From Salinibacterium sp. (GTDB lineage: Bacteria; Actinomycetota; Actinomycetes; Actinomycetales; Microbacteriaceae), in the NCBI GenBank assembly GCA_015234465.1, contig JADGNA010000011.1, forward strand, positions 62,001 through 126,000: a DNA stretch of 64,000 nt, read 5' to 3'. Under the pieces are notes generated by a model. That model did not search any database, was not told the origin of the DNA, and saw nothing but the letters and a program-made list of their open reading frames with translations. The position numbers and the translations under genes are program-made. Within the stretch, counting starts at the first letter, position 1, and the number at the start of each line of letters is the position of its first letter. Of this stretch, positions 48,498-56,731 are shown in pieces.

Positions 48498-48921
48498 GGA
48501 GCATCGGGAGGTGCGGGATGCCGTCCTCGACGTACTCGGCGCCGTCGACCGCGAAGCCGAAACGGGCGTACCAGTCGGCGAGGTGGCTTTGGGCGTCGAG
48601 ACGGATGTCCGCGGTGCTGCAGCGGGCGATCGCATCCGTCATCAGGCGGGCCGACAGGCCCAGGCCCCGGGCCGAGAGCGCCGTGGCAACCCGGCCGATG
48701 CGCATGCCGTCCGGATCCGCGAGAAGGCGGAGCGTCGAAAGCACCTCGCCGTCGCGTTCCGCCCAGAACTGCACCGTGCCGGCCTCAAGGTCTCGGCCGT
48801 CGATGTCGTCGTAGGCCGCCTCCTGCTCGACCACGAAGACGGCGCTGCGGAGCCACAGGATGCGGTAGAGCACTTCGGCCGGGAGGTCTCGGGTGGGCGC
48901 GGAGTGGAAGGTCACGGGCAT
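48481..48921 (-). CDS. ElaA-like GNAT acetyltransferase
   Basis: A 146-aa protein. LYRILWLRSAVFVVEQEAAYDDIDGRDLE (about residues 18-46) is the ElaA signature; IGRVATALSARGLGLSARLM (about 75-94) is the acetyl-CoA loop. Substrate unknown. Its 3' end runs into the tandem repeat, so the last residues PRAE derive from it. Confidence 0.87.
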   Translation of the reverse strand: MPVTFHSAPTRDLPAEVLYRILWLRSAVFVVEQEAAYDDIDGRDLEAGTVQFWAERDGEVLSTLRLLADPDGMRIGRVATALSARGLGLSARLMTDAIARCSTADIRLDAQSHLADWYARFGFAVDGAEYVEDGIPHLPMLRPRAE

Positions 48922-49071
48922 CCGTCGATCATTGCATCCGAGGTTGCGCCGCGTCGCACATCACCCAGTCACGACGGTGCGGTCTCTTTTGTTCAGTGCG
49001 GCCGAATAAACGGCAGCGCTGAATAAGAAACACAGCATTGTTGCGACTCGGCCCGTGGAAGACGAGCCCGA

Positions 49072-49098
49072 TGTCACACTTTCGCGACCCGCGGTGTC
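49072..49098 (+). promoter_or_regulatory. Candidate ECF41 promoter
   Basis: TGTCACA (49072-49078), 16 bases, TGTC (49095-49098), close to the ECF41 consensus TGTCACA-N16-CGTC. It lies 35 bases before the carboxymuconolactone-decarboxylase gene whose partner is an ECF41-like sigma factor. Confidence 0.65.
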
Positions 49099-49132
49099 TG
49101 ACCTTGTGAACGACCACCACAAGGAGGACACG

Positions 49133-49696
49133 ATGGCCCGAATCCCGCTCACTCACCGTCGCACGCTCAAGGTGCGCATCCTCGAGGCGTACAGCCGCCG
49201 CACCTACGGCAAGGTGCTCGACACGGGGCTCGTCGCCCTGCACAACCCGCGCGTCTTCTCGACGATGCTGAAGACCGAGAACTCGGCAGCCCGCTGGAAT
49301 CGCCTCGACCCCACCCTCGCGGCCCTTGCCCTGCTGGCGAGCGCGGCGGAGATCGGATGCTCGTGGTGCCTCGACTTCAGCTACTGGGTGTCGCACAACC
49401 AGGGCGTCGATCCGGCGAAGCTCGAGCAGGTCACGCGGCGCGACACGAGTGAGCTCTACTCCGAGCTGGAACGCCGCGTCATGGAATACTCGGTCGCGAT
49501 GACCGCCACCCCGCCGACCGTGAGCGACGAGCAGGTCGCCGCGCTGCGTGCCGAGCTCGGTGACGCCGCCCTCGTCGAGTTGACTGCGCTCGTCGCACTC
49601 GAGAACCAGCGTTCCCGCACGAACGCGGCCATGGGGCTCACGAGCCAGGGCTTCAAGGAGCAGTGCGAGTTCAGGCCGTCGGGAGTGCGCGGGTGA
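49133..49696 (+). CDS. Carboxymuconolactone decarboxylase (AhpD-like) family protein
   Basis: A 187-aa helical protein. The redox pair C-x2-C in EIGCSWCLDFSYW (about residues 76-88) and the following VSHNQG place it in the CMD/AhpD fold, which handles peroxides or thiol-disulfide exchange. ATG at 49133 has AAGGAGG six bases upstream. It overlaps the sigma factor gene (GTGA). CMD genes are the usual partners of ECF41 sigma factors. Confidence 0.88.
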   Translation: MARIPLTHRRTLKVRILEAYSRRTYGKVLDTGLVALHNPRVFSTMLKTENSAARWNRLDPTLAALALLASAAEIGCSWCLDFSYWVSHNQGVDPAKLEQVTRRDTSELYSELERRVMEYSVAMTATPPTVSDEQVAALRAELGDAALVELTALVALENQRSRTNAAMGLTSQGFKEQCEFRPSGVRG

Positions 49697-50580
49697 CGGA
49701 CGGGCCCGGAGCCCGAGACCAGGCAACGAGTGCCGCGGCGGCCGTCTTCGACGAGCACCGCCCCGCCCTCCTCGGCGCCGCCTACCGCGTACTGGGCACG
49801 ATGACGGATGCCGAAGACGCGGTGCAGGAGACCTGGATGCGCTGGGCGGCGGCCGACCATGGCAAGGTCGAGTCTCCCCGCGCCTACCTGCTCACGGCTG
49901 TGACCCGGCAGGCGCTCAACATCGCCCGCACGCAGGAGCGGCGGCGCGAGGCATACGTGGGCCCGTGGCTTCCCGAACCCGTGACGCACGCGCCTGACAC
50001 TGCGGAACTCGCGGAGTCGGTCTCGATCGCGATGCTCGTCGTGTTGGAGTCGCTGAGCCCCGCCGAGCGGGCCACCTTCGTGCTGCACGAGGTGTTCGGG
50101 ATGCAGCTCAGTGAGGTCGCCGAGACGCTGCAGAAGTCGCCCGCCGCCGTGCGCCAGCTCGCCCACCGTGCCCGCGAGCACGTGCAGGCTCGAAGGCCGC
50201 GCCAGCCGGTTGACCGGGCGACGCACCGTGAGGTGACGGAACGCTTCCTCGCGGCGGCGAGCGGCGGCTCGATCGAGGAACTCATGGGCATGCTCGCCCC
50301 CGACGTCGTGCTCTACAGCGACGGGGGTGGGCTCCGCCGCGCGGCCCTGCGTCCCATCCTCGGCGCGGAGAAGGTGCTGCGCTTCGGCCTCGGCGTCATG
50401 CAGAATCCGGATACCCCCGTCGTGCTGCGCATCGGCGAGCTCAACGGCCGCGCCGCCCTCATCGCCGTGGGGGCGCACGGTGTCGACACCGTGACGACGT
50501 TCCTGCTCGACGGCGGGCTCATCACCGAGGTCTATGTGGTGCGCAACCCAGAGAAACTCCGCCACGTCGAAATCAGCTGA
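49693..50580 (+). CDS. sigJ: ECF41-type RNA polymerase sigma factor (SigJ-like)
   Basis: A 295-aa sigma factor. Region 2 (about residues 18-80: FDEHRPALLGAAYRVLGTMTDAEDAVQETWMRW) and region 4 (about 115-168: SPAERATFVLHEVFGMQLSEVAETLQKSPAAVRQLAHRAREHV), then a C-terminal SnoaL-like domain (about 180-295) that in ECF41 factors acts as a built-in regulator instead of an anti-sigma. GTG start in GTGA overlap with the CMD gene. Its own promoter appears at 49072. Confidence 0.88.
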   Translation: MTDGPGARDQATSAAAAVFDEHRPALLGAAYRVLGTMTDAEDAVQETWMRWAAADHGKVESPRAYLLTAVTRQALNIARTQERRREAYVGPWLPEPVTHAPDTAELAESVSIAMLVVLESLSPAERATFVLHEVFGMQLSEVAETLQKSPAAVRQLAHRAREHVQARRPRQPVDRATHREVTERFLAAASGGSIEELMGMLAPDVVLYSDGGGLRRAALRPILGAEKVLRFGLGVMQNPDTPVVLRIGELNGRAALIAVGAHGVDTVTTFLLDGGLITEVYVVRNPEKLRHVEIS

Positions 50581-50666
50581 GCCAGTCCCGCTCAAACTGC
50601 TGGGCGGGCATGGGGCGGGGTGAGGCCGGACCGGAGGACGAGGGGGCACCCTCCGGCCCGACCGGC

Positions 50667-51425
50667 TCAGTGCTCCTCAGGGAGAAGAGCCCGCACCTGC
50701 CGCATGATCTCGGTGAACTCATCCGAGAGCGGGTCGCGCGGGTAGGCGAGGGGCACGGCCACCTCGGTGGGAGCGCCGGCCGTGCCGTGGCTGAGCGCGA
50801 TCACGCGGTCACCGAGATACACGGCCTCTTCCAGGCTGTGGGTGATGAACAGCACGGTGCTCTCTGTCTCGCGCCGGATGCGCGTGAGCTCCTTGTGCAT
50901 GATGCCTCGCTGGATCGCATCCAAGGCGCCGAAGGGCTCGTCCATGAGCAGGATGGAGGGTTCGAGCGCGAGCGCCCTCGCGATCGAGACCCGCTGCTGC
51001 ATGCCGCCCGAGAGACGATAGACCTCGCGGTCGGCAACATGGCCGAGGCCGACGATGTCGAGGTACTGCTGCGCTCGCGCGAGGCGCTCCTTCTTGCGCA
51101 TGCCGCGGATCCGCAGGCCGACCGCGACGTTCTCGAGGGTCGTGAGCCAGGGCAGGAGCGCGTAGTCCTGGAAGACGACGGCACGGTCCGGGCCGGGGCC
51201 CTTGACCGGGTTGCCTGCGACGGTGACGGTGCCCGAGTTGGGCTTGTCGAAGCCGGCGAGGATGTTGAGCAGGGTGGACTTGCCGCAGCCGGAGGGCCCG
51301 ATGATCACGACGCATTCGCCGCGCTGCACCTCGAGGTCGAGTCCGCGCAGCACCCGGTTCTCTGTGCCGTCACTGGAGGGGAACGTGCGCACGACCTCGG
51401 CGCACGTGACGATTGCGTCAGCCAT
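50667..51425 (-). CDS. ABC transporter ATP-binding protein (NitT/TauT type)
   Basis: A 252-aa ATPase. Walker A GPSGCGKSTLLNILAG (about residues 44-59), Q-loop FQDYALLPW (about 87), signature LSGGMQQRVSIARAL (about 139-153), Walker B ILLMDEPFGALD (about 161-172), switch His in FITHSLEEA. Close to SsuB/TauB proteins. Same operon as a permease and binding protein and a DUF1989 protein, so the cargo is probably a small N- or S-compound. Confidence 0.9.
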   Translation of the reverse strand: MADAIVTCAEVVRTFPSSDGTENRVLRGLDLEVQRGECVVIIGPSGCGKSTLLNILAGFDKPNSGTVTVAGNPVKGPGPDRAVVFQDYALLPWLTTLENVAVGLRIRGMRKKERLARAQQYLDIVGLGHVADREVYRLSGGMQQRVSIARALALEPSILLMDEPFGALDAIQRGIMHKELTRIRRETESTVLFITHSLEEAVYLGDRVIALSHGTAGAPTEVAVPLAYPRDPLSDEFTEIMRQVRALLPEEH

Positions 51426-52218
51426 TCTGGATGCTCGTCTCTCTGTGCCACTTGAGCACGCTGTTCTGGATGATCACGACGAGGCGGTCGGAGAGGAACC
51501 CGAGCAGGCCGAGGGTGATCATGGCGGAGATGATGACGTCGTAGCGACCCATGGAGTAGGCGTCCATGAGGGTGTAACCGATACCCGCCCGCACCGAGAG
51601 CATCTCGGCGACGACGACGAGCACCCAGGAGAGGCCGACGCTAAGGCGGATGCCGATGAAGATGTTGGGCAGTGAGGCCGGCACGACGAAGTGGCGCAGC
51701 AGCTGGAAGGTGTTGGATCCGAGCATCCGCCCCACCCGGGTGAGCGAGCCTGTGACGCCGCGGATGCCCTCCATCGTGTTGAGGAAGATGGGGAAGAAGG
51801 CGCCGAGTGCGATGAGGAACACGGCCCCCTGGAAGCCGAACCCGAAGAACACGAGGGTCAGGGGCACCCACGCCGTGCTGGGGATCGGACGAAGCATCTG
51901 CACGAAGGGGTCCACCAGCTCGCCGAAGGGGCGGAAGTAGCCGGCGAGCACCCCGAGCACGACGCCGAGGACGAGGGCGACAGAGAAGCCGAGCAGCACA
52001 CGGCCGCCGCTGGCACAGATCGCCTCGATCCAGGTTCCGTCGTACGGGCCGCTGCCCGTGCCGAAGATCCAGGTGCCGAATGCTTCGACAACCTTCCACG
52101 GCGCGGGGAGGGAGGTGCGGGGTATGAGTTCGAGAATCGAGCTGAGCGACCACGCCGCCACGAGGGCGATGGGGAGGACGCTTCCGAGGAGTAAGCGTCT
52201 CGCGAGACCGGGTTTCAT
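51418..52218 (-). CDS. ABC transporter permease (NitT/TauT type)
   Basis: A 266-aa permease with about six helices. The loop NTMEGIRGVTGSLTRVGRMLGSNTFQLLRHFVVPASLPNIFIGIRLSVGLSW (about 145-195) carries the EAA-like ATPase contact. ATG at 52218 has AGAAGG 8 bases upstream; a GTG three codons earlier is possible. It overlaps the ATPase gene by 8 bp. Confidence 0.9.
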   Translation of the reverse strand: MKPGLARRLLLGSVLPIALVAAWSLSSILELIPRTSLPAPWKVVEAFGTWIFGTGSGPYDGTWIEAICASGGRVLLGFSVALVLGVVLGVLAGYFRPFGELVDPFVQMLRPIPSTAWVPLTLVFFGFGFQGAVFLIALGAFFPIFLNTMEGIRGVTGSLTRVGRMLGSNTFQLLRHFVVPASLPNIFIGIRLSVGLSWVLVVVAEMLSVRAGIGYTLMDAYSMGRYDVIISAMITLGLLGFLSDRLVVIIQNSVLKWHRETSIQNG

Positions 52219-52262
52219 CTGGTGCACCTTCTGTCAGCGGCCCGTACGGACGGGAACGGGGA

Positions 52263-53270
52263 TTACTTTGTGGCGGCCTGCACGAAGGACTCGTCGACGT
52301 AGTCGTCGACCTCGTCGGTCAGGTCACGCTCGAGGTGGCCCAGCTCGAAGAAGAGCTTGGCGAAGACCTTGGTCTCTTCCACGCCGAGGCCGAGCTCGTA
52401 GCGGTTGTTTGCCAGTGCCATCTCGGCCGTCTCACGGTCGATGCCCATGAGTTCCATGCCGACCTCGATGTTGAGCTCGTCGTCGGAGGCGAGCGCGTTG
52501 GACGCCTTGGCGATCGTGTCGACGAACGCCTGCACTGCCTCGGGGTTCTCTTCGGCCCACGTGCCGTTGGCGACGAAGATCGTGTTGATGTCGCCTGCCT
52601 CGGTGTCGTATGGCGTCGCGAAGAGCTCGGCGTAGCCACCGACCTGCATGAGGGTCGCGAAGGTCTCCATCGTGAACGCGCCATCGAACTCGCCGAGGCG
52701 GATGCCCTCGCCGTGCTGCGAGAAGTCGGTCACGTTGATGAGTTCGATCGACTTCTCGACGTCGATGCCGTGGTGCTCGAACGTCGCGATGGCGAGGGCC
52801 TCGTTGATCGAGCCGCGCGATGCCGCGATCTTGAGCTTGCGCTCCTCCAGGAGCTCCTTCAGCGCATCCCAGTCACCGTTCTCGATGCCGAGCTCGCTGC
52901 TGAGCATGATGCCCGAGTTGCCGCGGGTGTTGCCGGAGATCTGGAGCAGGTCCTGGCCCTGCTCGATGCCGCGCAGCAGGTGCACGGGGGTGAGCATGCC
53001 GATGTTGATCTGGTTGCTGTTGAGCGCGGTCTGCACGTCGACGGCGGTCTTGAAGAGTTCGGACTGCAGCTCGATCGGCTCATCCTCGGCAACCGTCTCG
53101 GCGTGGTACGCGGCGAGGTCGGCGGTGGACTTGAGCCAGCCGAAGACGACGGTGGGGTTGGCATCCGTCGAGTCGTCGGCTTCGGTGCTTGGCGTGCAGG
53201 CGACGAGGGTGAGCGCGACGGCCGTGCCGAGCGCCGCGGCGATTGCCTTGCGGAACCGTGGTGTTCTCAA
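52263..53270 (-). CDS. ABC transporter substrate-binding lipoprotein (NMT1/SsuA-like)
   Basis: A 335-aa receptor with a signal peptide and lipobox L-V-A-C (Cys about 25), then the periplasmic-binding fold. Features include TVVFGWLKSTADLAAYHAETVAED near the start, MLTPVHLLRGIEQGQDLLQ (about 94-112), and IFVANGTWAEENPEAVQAFVDTI (about 229-251). Ligand unknown; NMT1-type receptors bind taurine, sulfonates, nitrate or thiamine precursors. Confidence 0.88.
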   Translation of the reverse strand: MRTPRFRKAIAAALGTAVALTLVACTPSTEADDSTDANPTVVFGWLKSTADLAAYHAETVAEDEPIELQSELFKTAVDVQTALNSNQINIGMLTPVHLLRGIEQGQDLLQISGNTRGNSGIMLSSELGIENGDWDALKELLEERKLKIAASRGSINEALAIATFEHHGIDVEKSIELINVTDFSQHGEGIRLGEFDGAFTMETFATLMQVGGYAELFATPYDTEAGDINTIFVANGTWAEENPEAVQAFVDTIAKASNALASDDELNIEVGMELMGIDRETAEMALANNRYELGLGVEETKVFAKLFFELGHLERDLTDEVDDYVDESFVQAATK

Positions 53271-53313
53271 TGTGTCTCCAATATGTGGTGCTCGCAGGGA
53301 GCGGGGTGGGGGT

Positions 53314-54030
53314 TTAGGCCGCGTCAGGTCGGTAGATGATGACCTTCATCGGGGTGGGGTTGTGGTTGTTGGTGACGGCTCGCTCCGAAGGGCACGCCGA
53401 GGCGGAGACGATGATGCGCCGCTCGGCGATGAGCTCGAAGATGTCGCCCGGCTCGCTCGGCGAGGGGTAGAGCCGGGTCGTGCCGTCGTGGTCGTGCTCG
53501 AGCTTGAGGAAGGCGGTGAAGCATCCCTCTTCGAGGTCGTCGGGGGTCATGCCGTAGTCCGCCATGGCGGCGACGAGGTTCTGCTTGCAGTTGGGACTGC
53601 CCTCAATGCCGTAGCGGAGTTCATTGACTGCGTCCGAGCAGTAGCCGCCGTCGGCTGCCGCGACACCGCGGGTGTCGAGTCCCACGGTCGCGAGCTTCTG
53701 GCCCTGCTTGGCGTAGATCGTGACCCCGGTCGTGAGCTTGTTGGTGCCGCCGGCGAGGATCGTGTTGCTCATGGATGCGACGTTCTTGACGTTGTCGGCG
53801 TCGTAGAGCATCACGTCCATGACCTGCTGGCCTGCCACGTTGACGATACGGATGACGTCACCAGCCTCGACAACGCGGGCGCGGAGGAAGCCGCGGGCGG
53901 GCACGAGCACGTCGTGGAGGATCTCGCCGGGCACGTCGGCGCTGCCGAAGTCCTTGAGCTCGGCATCCCAGGCGACATGCTCTCCGGGCTTCCAGTAGGT
54001 CTTGAGGTCAGGCTTCATCTTGGGCTCCAT
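53314..54030 (-). CDS. DUF1989 (urea-carboxylase-associated) family protein
   Basis: A 238-aa cytoplasmic protein. The family core is visible: VNVAGQQVMDVMLYDADNVKNVASMSNT (about 62-89), YGIEGSPNCKQNLVAAM (about 138-154) and SASACPSERAVTNNHNPTPMKV (about 212-233). Family members include carboxyguanidine deiminase subunits (CgdAB) and proteins of urea/guanidine gene clusters. No guanidine carboxylase gene is nearby, so a deiminase or amidohydrolase role on another nitrogen compound is possible. ATG at 54030 follows an in-frame GTG. It heads the ABC operon. Confidence 0.8.
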   Translation of the reverse strand: MEPKMKPDLKTYWKPGEHVAWDAELKDFGSADVPGEILHDVLVPARGFLRARVVEAGDVIRIVNVAGQQVMDVMLYDADNVKNVASMSNTILAGGTNKLTTGVTIYAKQGQKLATVGLDTRGVAAADGGYCSDAVNELRYGIEGSPNCKQNLVAAMADYGMTPDDLEEGCFTAFLKLEHDHDGTTRLYPSPSEPGDIFELIAERRIIVSASACPSERAVTNNHNPTPMKVIIYRPDAA

Positions 54031-54110
54031 CACGATCGTTTTGTGCTGTGGCTCAAGTCAAGCGAGCGCCGCATTTCGGCAAAGTTACGCGCGCCGGGCT
54101 TGGACGATTT

Positions 54111-54962
54111 GTGTCCGGTATCTCAGACAGCGGTCTAGAATCAAGTGAGCGAGAGGGGCAGATCATCGATTCGAAGGCTCCCGCGGCGAGCGCCACCCTC
54201 GCGATCCTGCGTCTCATGTCACGCTTCCAGCGCCCCATCGGTGCACGCCTCATCGTCGACGAGTTGGGCCTGCCGCGATCGACCGTCTACCAGCTGCTCA
54301 AGATCCTCGTCGACGAGGGGTTCCTCGTGCGCCTCGAGGGAACCCACCGCTATGCCCTCGGCATCGCCTCGTTCGAACTCGGCGCTGCGTTCTCCTACCA
54401 TCAGCCCCTCACCCGCCAGGGCCGGCAGGTGCTCAACGAGATCGTGCGGCACACCGGCTACAGCGCGCACACCTGTGTGCTGCACGGGCGTGACGTGCTC
54501 TACATCGATGAGGTGCGTGACCCGTCGCAACCTCCCCTCGTCACAGAGGTGGGAGTGCGGCTCCCCTCACACCTGACCGCGAGCGGACGCGCGATCCTTG
54601 CCGAGCTCCCGCGAAGTCAGGTCCGCGCGCTCTACCCCGACCGCAACGCCTTCACGACCCGACACGGCACCGGCCCCGCTGGGCCTGCCGCGCTCGCGCG
54701 CACGCTCGACCGCGTGCGCAAACTCGGTTTCGGCTTCGTCGATGACGACGTGACGCCGGGTATGTCGTCCGTCGCGAGCATCGTGCGTGACCCCTACGGC
54801 CACCCCATCGCGAGCATTGCCCTCACGTTTGCCACGAGTGAGGTGGACCGCGCCGAGGATGACTCGGTGGAGGCAGGCCTCGATCGCCGTCGGCGTCTCG
54901 CGAGCCTCACAGCGAAGGGCGCGCTCGAACTCGAGGAGCGCCTCTATGGACGGCGCCGCTGA
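54111..54962 (+). CDS. IclR family transcriptional regulator (first)
   Basis: A 283-aa regulator. The N-terminal winged HTH (ILRLMSRFQRPIGARLIVDELGLPRSTVYQLLKILVDEGFLVR, about residues 32-75) and the C-terminal IclR effector domain (about 100-283; LTASGRAILAELP, VRKLGFGFVDDD) are both complete. It is closely related to the regulator at 62660. GTG at 54111 is one possible start; GTG at 54048 also fits. Homology begins near base 54160, so the exact start is uncertain. Convergent with hutD. Confidence 0.85.
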   Translation: MSGISDSGLESSEREGQIIDSKAPAASATLAILRLMSRFQRPIGARLIVDELGLPRSTVYQLLKILVDEGFLVRLEGTHRYALGIASFELGAAFSYHQPLTRQGRQVLNEIVRHTGYSAHTCVLHGRDVLYIDEVRDPSQPPLVTEVGVRLPSHLTASGRAILAELPRSQVRALYPDRNAFTTRHGTGPAGPAALARTLDRVRKLGFGFVDDDVTPGMSSVASIVRDPYGHPIASIALTFATSEVDRAEDDSVEAGLDRRRRLASLTAKGALELEERLYGRRR

Positions 54963-54977
54963 GCGTGCACCGCCCTC

Positions 54978-55550
54978 TCAGTGCGCGCGAAGTTCCACCT
55001 GGGCTATCGCCACTGGGCCGTCCCCCGATAGCGCGACGATCTCCGACGGGGGGATCACGAGAGCGTCAAGGGCCTCCATGCACCCGAGCGGATGCGCCCG
55101 CACCGGGCCCTCGAGAGAAATCGCGACCACCCATTGGGTGGGGCTAGTGCGCACGAGGGCCTCGCCCTGTAACGGCATGACCGCGAGCTCGCCCTGGCAA
55201 CGTCGGCGGTCCACCATGAGGTTGAGGTCACGCGAGGGGGCGTGCACCTCGCGGGCCGCGACATCCGCCTCCCCCGTGAAGCTGACCGTCGAATGACGCT
55301 CGATGAAGCGCCGCGTGCCGTCAATGTCGAGTTCCAGGCCCGGTTCGTCGAGCGGAACGAGCCAGCGGTCGACGTGGCGGAAGGGTGAGAACTCGGAATC
55401 CTGCGCGATGGTGGCAATGCTCACTCGCCAGCTGAAATCACTGAGCCCCGCCCCCGCAGGGCCCGCCGCGACCTCGCTCGTGAGCCCTCCACCGTTTCGC
55501 CACGGCGTGGCCACACGGTCTCGGGCCCGGACGAGACGGAGTCCGCTCAC
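54978..55550 (-). CDS. hutD: HutD/Ves family protein
   Basis: A 190-aa cupin-type protein: RLVRARDRVATPWRNGGGLTSEVAAGP (about residues 5-31), FSWRVSIATIAQDSEFSPF (about 38-56), DLNLMVDRR (about 112-120). HutD proteins are regularly coded in histidine-utilisation operons; a role in limiting histidine flux has been proposed. GTG start shares bases with the hutI stop (GTGA), giving the last gene of the operon. Confidence 0.88.
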   Translation of the reverse strand: MSGLRLVRARDRVATPWRNGGGLTSEVAAGPAGAGLSDFSWRVSIATIAQDSEFSPFRHVDRWLVPLDEPGLELDIDGTRRFIERHSTVSFTGEADVAAREVHAPSRDLNLMVDRRRCQGELAVMPLQGEALVRTSPTQWVVAISLEGPVRAHPLGCMEALDALVIPPSEIVALSGDGPVAIAQVELRAH

Positions 55551-56731
55551 GACCCGAACGGTGCGGCCTCGGCGACGCGCTGGCCCTCGGCCCACACGGC
55601 CGCCGTCAACGGCACGCCCGGCCGATACGCGAGATGGGAGATTGAAGGGGCGTCAAGCACCTGGAGGTCGGCCCGGCCCCCGACCTTGATCATCCCCACG
55701 GCGTCCGGGCTGCCTGCAAGGCCGAGTGCCTCGGCGCCGCCGCGGGTCGCGGCCCACACCGCTTCCTCGATCGAAAGGTGCATCTGCAGCACCGCCGTGG
55801 CCACGCAGAACTGCATGGAGGTCGTGTAGGACGTGCCCGGGTTGCAGTTGCTCGCGATTGCCACCGTGGCCCCAGCGTCGATGAGCGCGCGAGCGGGAGC
55901 GAGGGGCTCGCGCGTGGAGAGGTCACAGGCTGGCAGGATAGTCGCGACCGTGCCGGAGTCGGCGAGCGCCGCGATGTCGTCACCGCTGAGCGCGTTGCAG
56001 TGGTCGACACTCGCCGCCCCCAGCTCGACCGCGAGGGCCACGCCTCCGGAATGGCCAAGCTGGTTGCCATGCACGCGCAGGCCCAGTCCGGCGCGGCGGC
56101 CCGCTTCGAGCACCTCCCTGCTCTGCTCGACGTCGAAGGCACCGCCCTCACAGAAGACGTCGATGAAGCTCACCCAGGGCAGCACGGCATCGAGCATGGG
56201 GCCGGTCACAAGGTCGAGGTACGCACGCGCGTCCATGCCCTGGGGCACGACGTGTGCCCCCAGGAAGGTCACGACATCGGCACCCTCGGCGGCGATGCGG
56301 GCGCACCGGGCCTCGGTCTCGACATCGAGGCCGTAGCCCGTCTTGGTCTCCAGCAGGGTCGTGCCCTGACGGAGCGCTTCCCGCCGGAGCCGGGCAAGCG
56401 TGTCGGCGAGCTGCGCCTCGCTGGCGGCACGCGTTGCCGCCACGGTCGTTGCGATGCCGCCCGCCGCATAGCGTTGGCCCGCCATTCGCGCCTCGAACTC
56501 GGCGGACCGGTCGCCGGCGAACACCATGTGCGTGTGCGAGTCGACCCAGCCGGGCAGCATGGCCCGACCGCCGACGGAGAGCGATTTGTCGGCGTCGGGT
56601 GCCCCAGCGGCGGGGCCGATCCAGGCCACCCGCCCGTGCTCTACGACGATGGCGGCGTCACGGATGCGACCAAGCCCAGGATCATTCGTCGTCAGTTCAC
56701 CGATGTCGGTGATGAGCTGTGAGCCAGTCAT
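55547..56731 (-). CDS. hutI: Imidazolonepropionase
   Basis: A 394-aa amidohydrolase opening the imidazolone ring to formiminoglutamate. Metal ligands in WVDSHTHMVFAGDR (about residues 61-74), RLRREALRQGTTLLETKTGYGLD (about 115-137), HGNQLGHSGG (about 219-228) and SNCNPGTSYT (about 294-303). Length and motifs are typical. 4-bp overlap with hutF. Confidence 0.96.
   Translation of the reverse strand: MTGSQLITDIGELTTNDPGLGRIRDAAIVVEHGRVAWIGPAAGAPDADKSLSVGGRAMLPGWVDSHTHMVFAGDRSAEFEARMAGQRYAAGGIATTVAATRAASEAQLADTLARLRREALRQGTTLLETKTGYGLDVETEARCARIAAEGADVVTFLGAHVVPQGMDARAYLDLVTGPMLDAVLPWVSFIDVFCEGGAFDVEQSREVLEAGRRAGLGLRVHGNQLGHSGGVALAVELGAASVDHCNALSGDDIAALADSGTVATILPACDLSTREPLAPARALIDAGATVAIASNCNPGTSYTTSMQFCVATAVLQMHLSIEEAVWAATRGGAEALGLAGSPDAVGMIKVGGRADLQVLDAPSISHLAYRPGVPLTAAVWAEGQRVAEAAPFGS

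Noticed and set aside
54031-54110. Guanidine-I riboswitch upstream of the DUF1989 gene
   Set aside because: The divergent gap is too short and lacks the conserved aptamer pattern.
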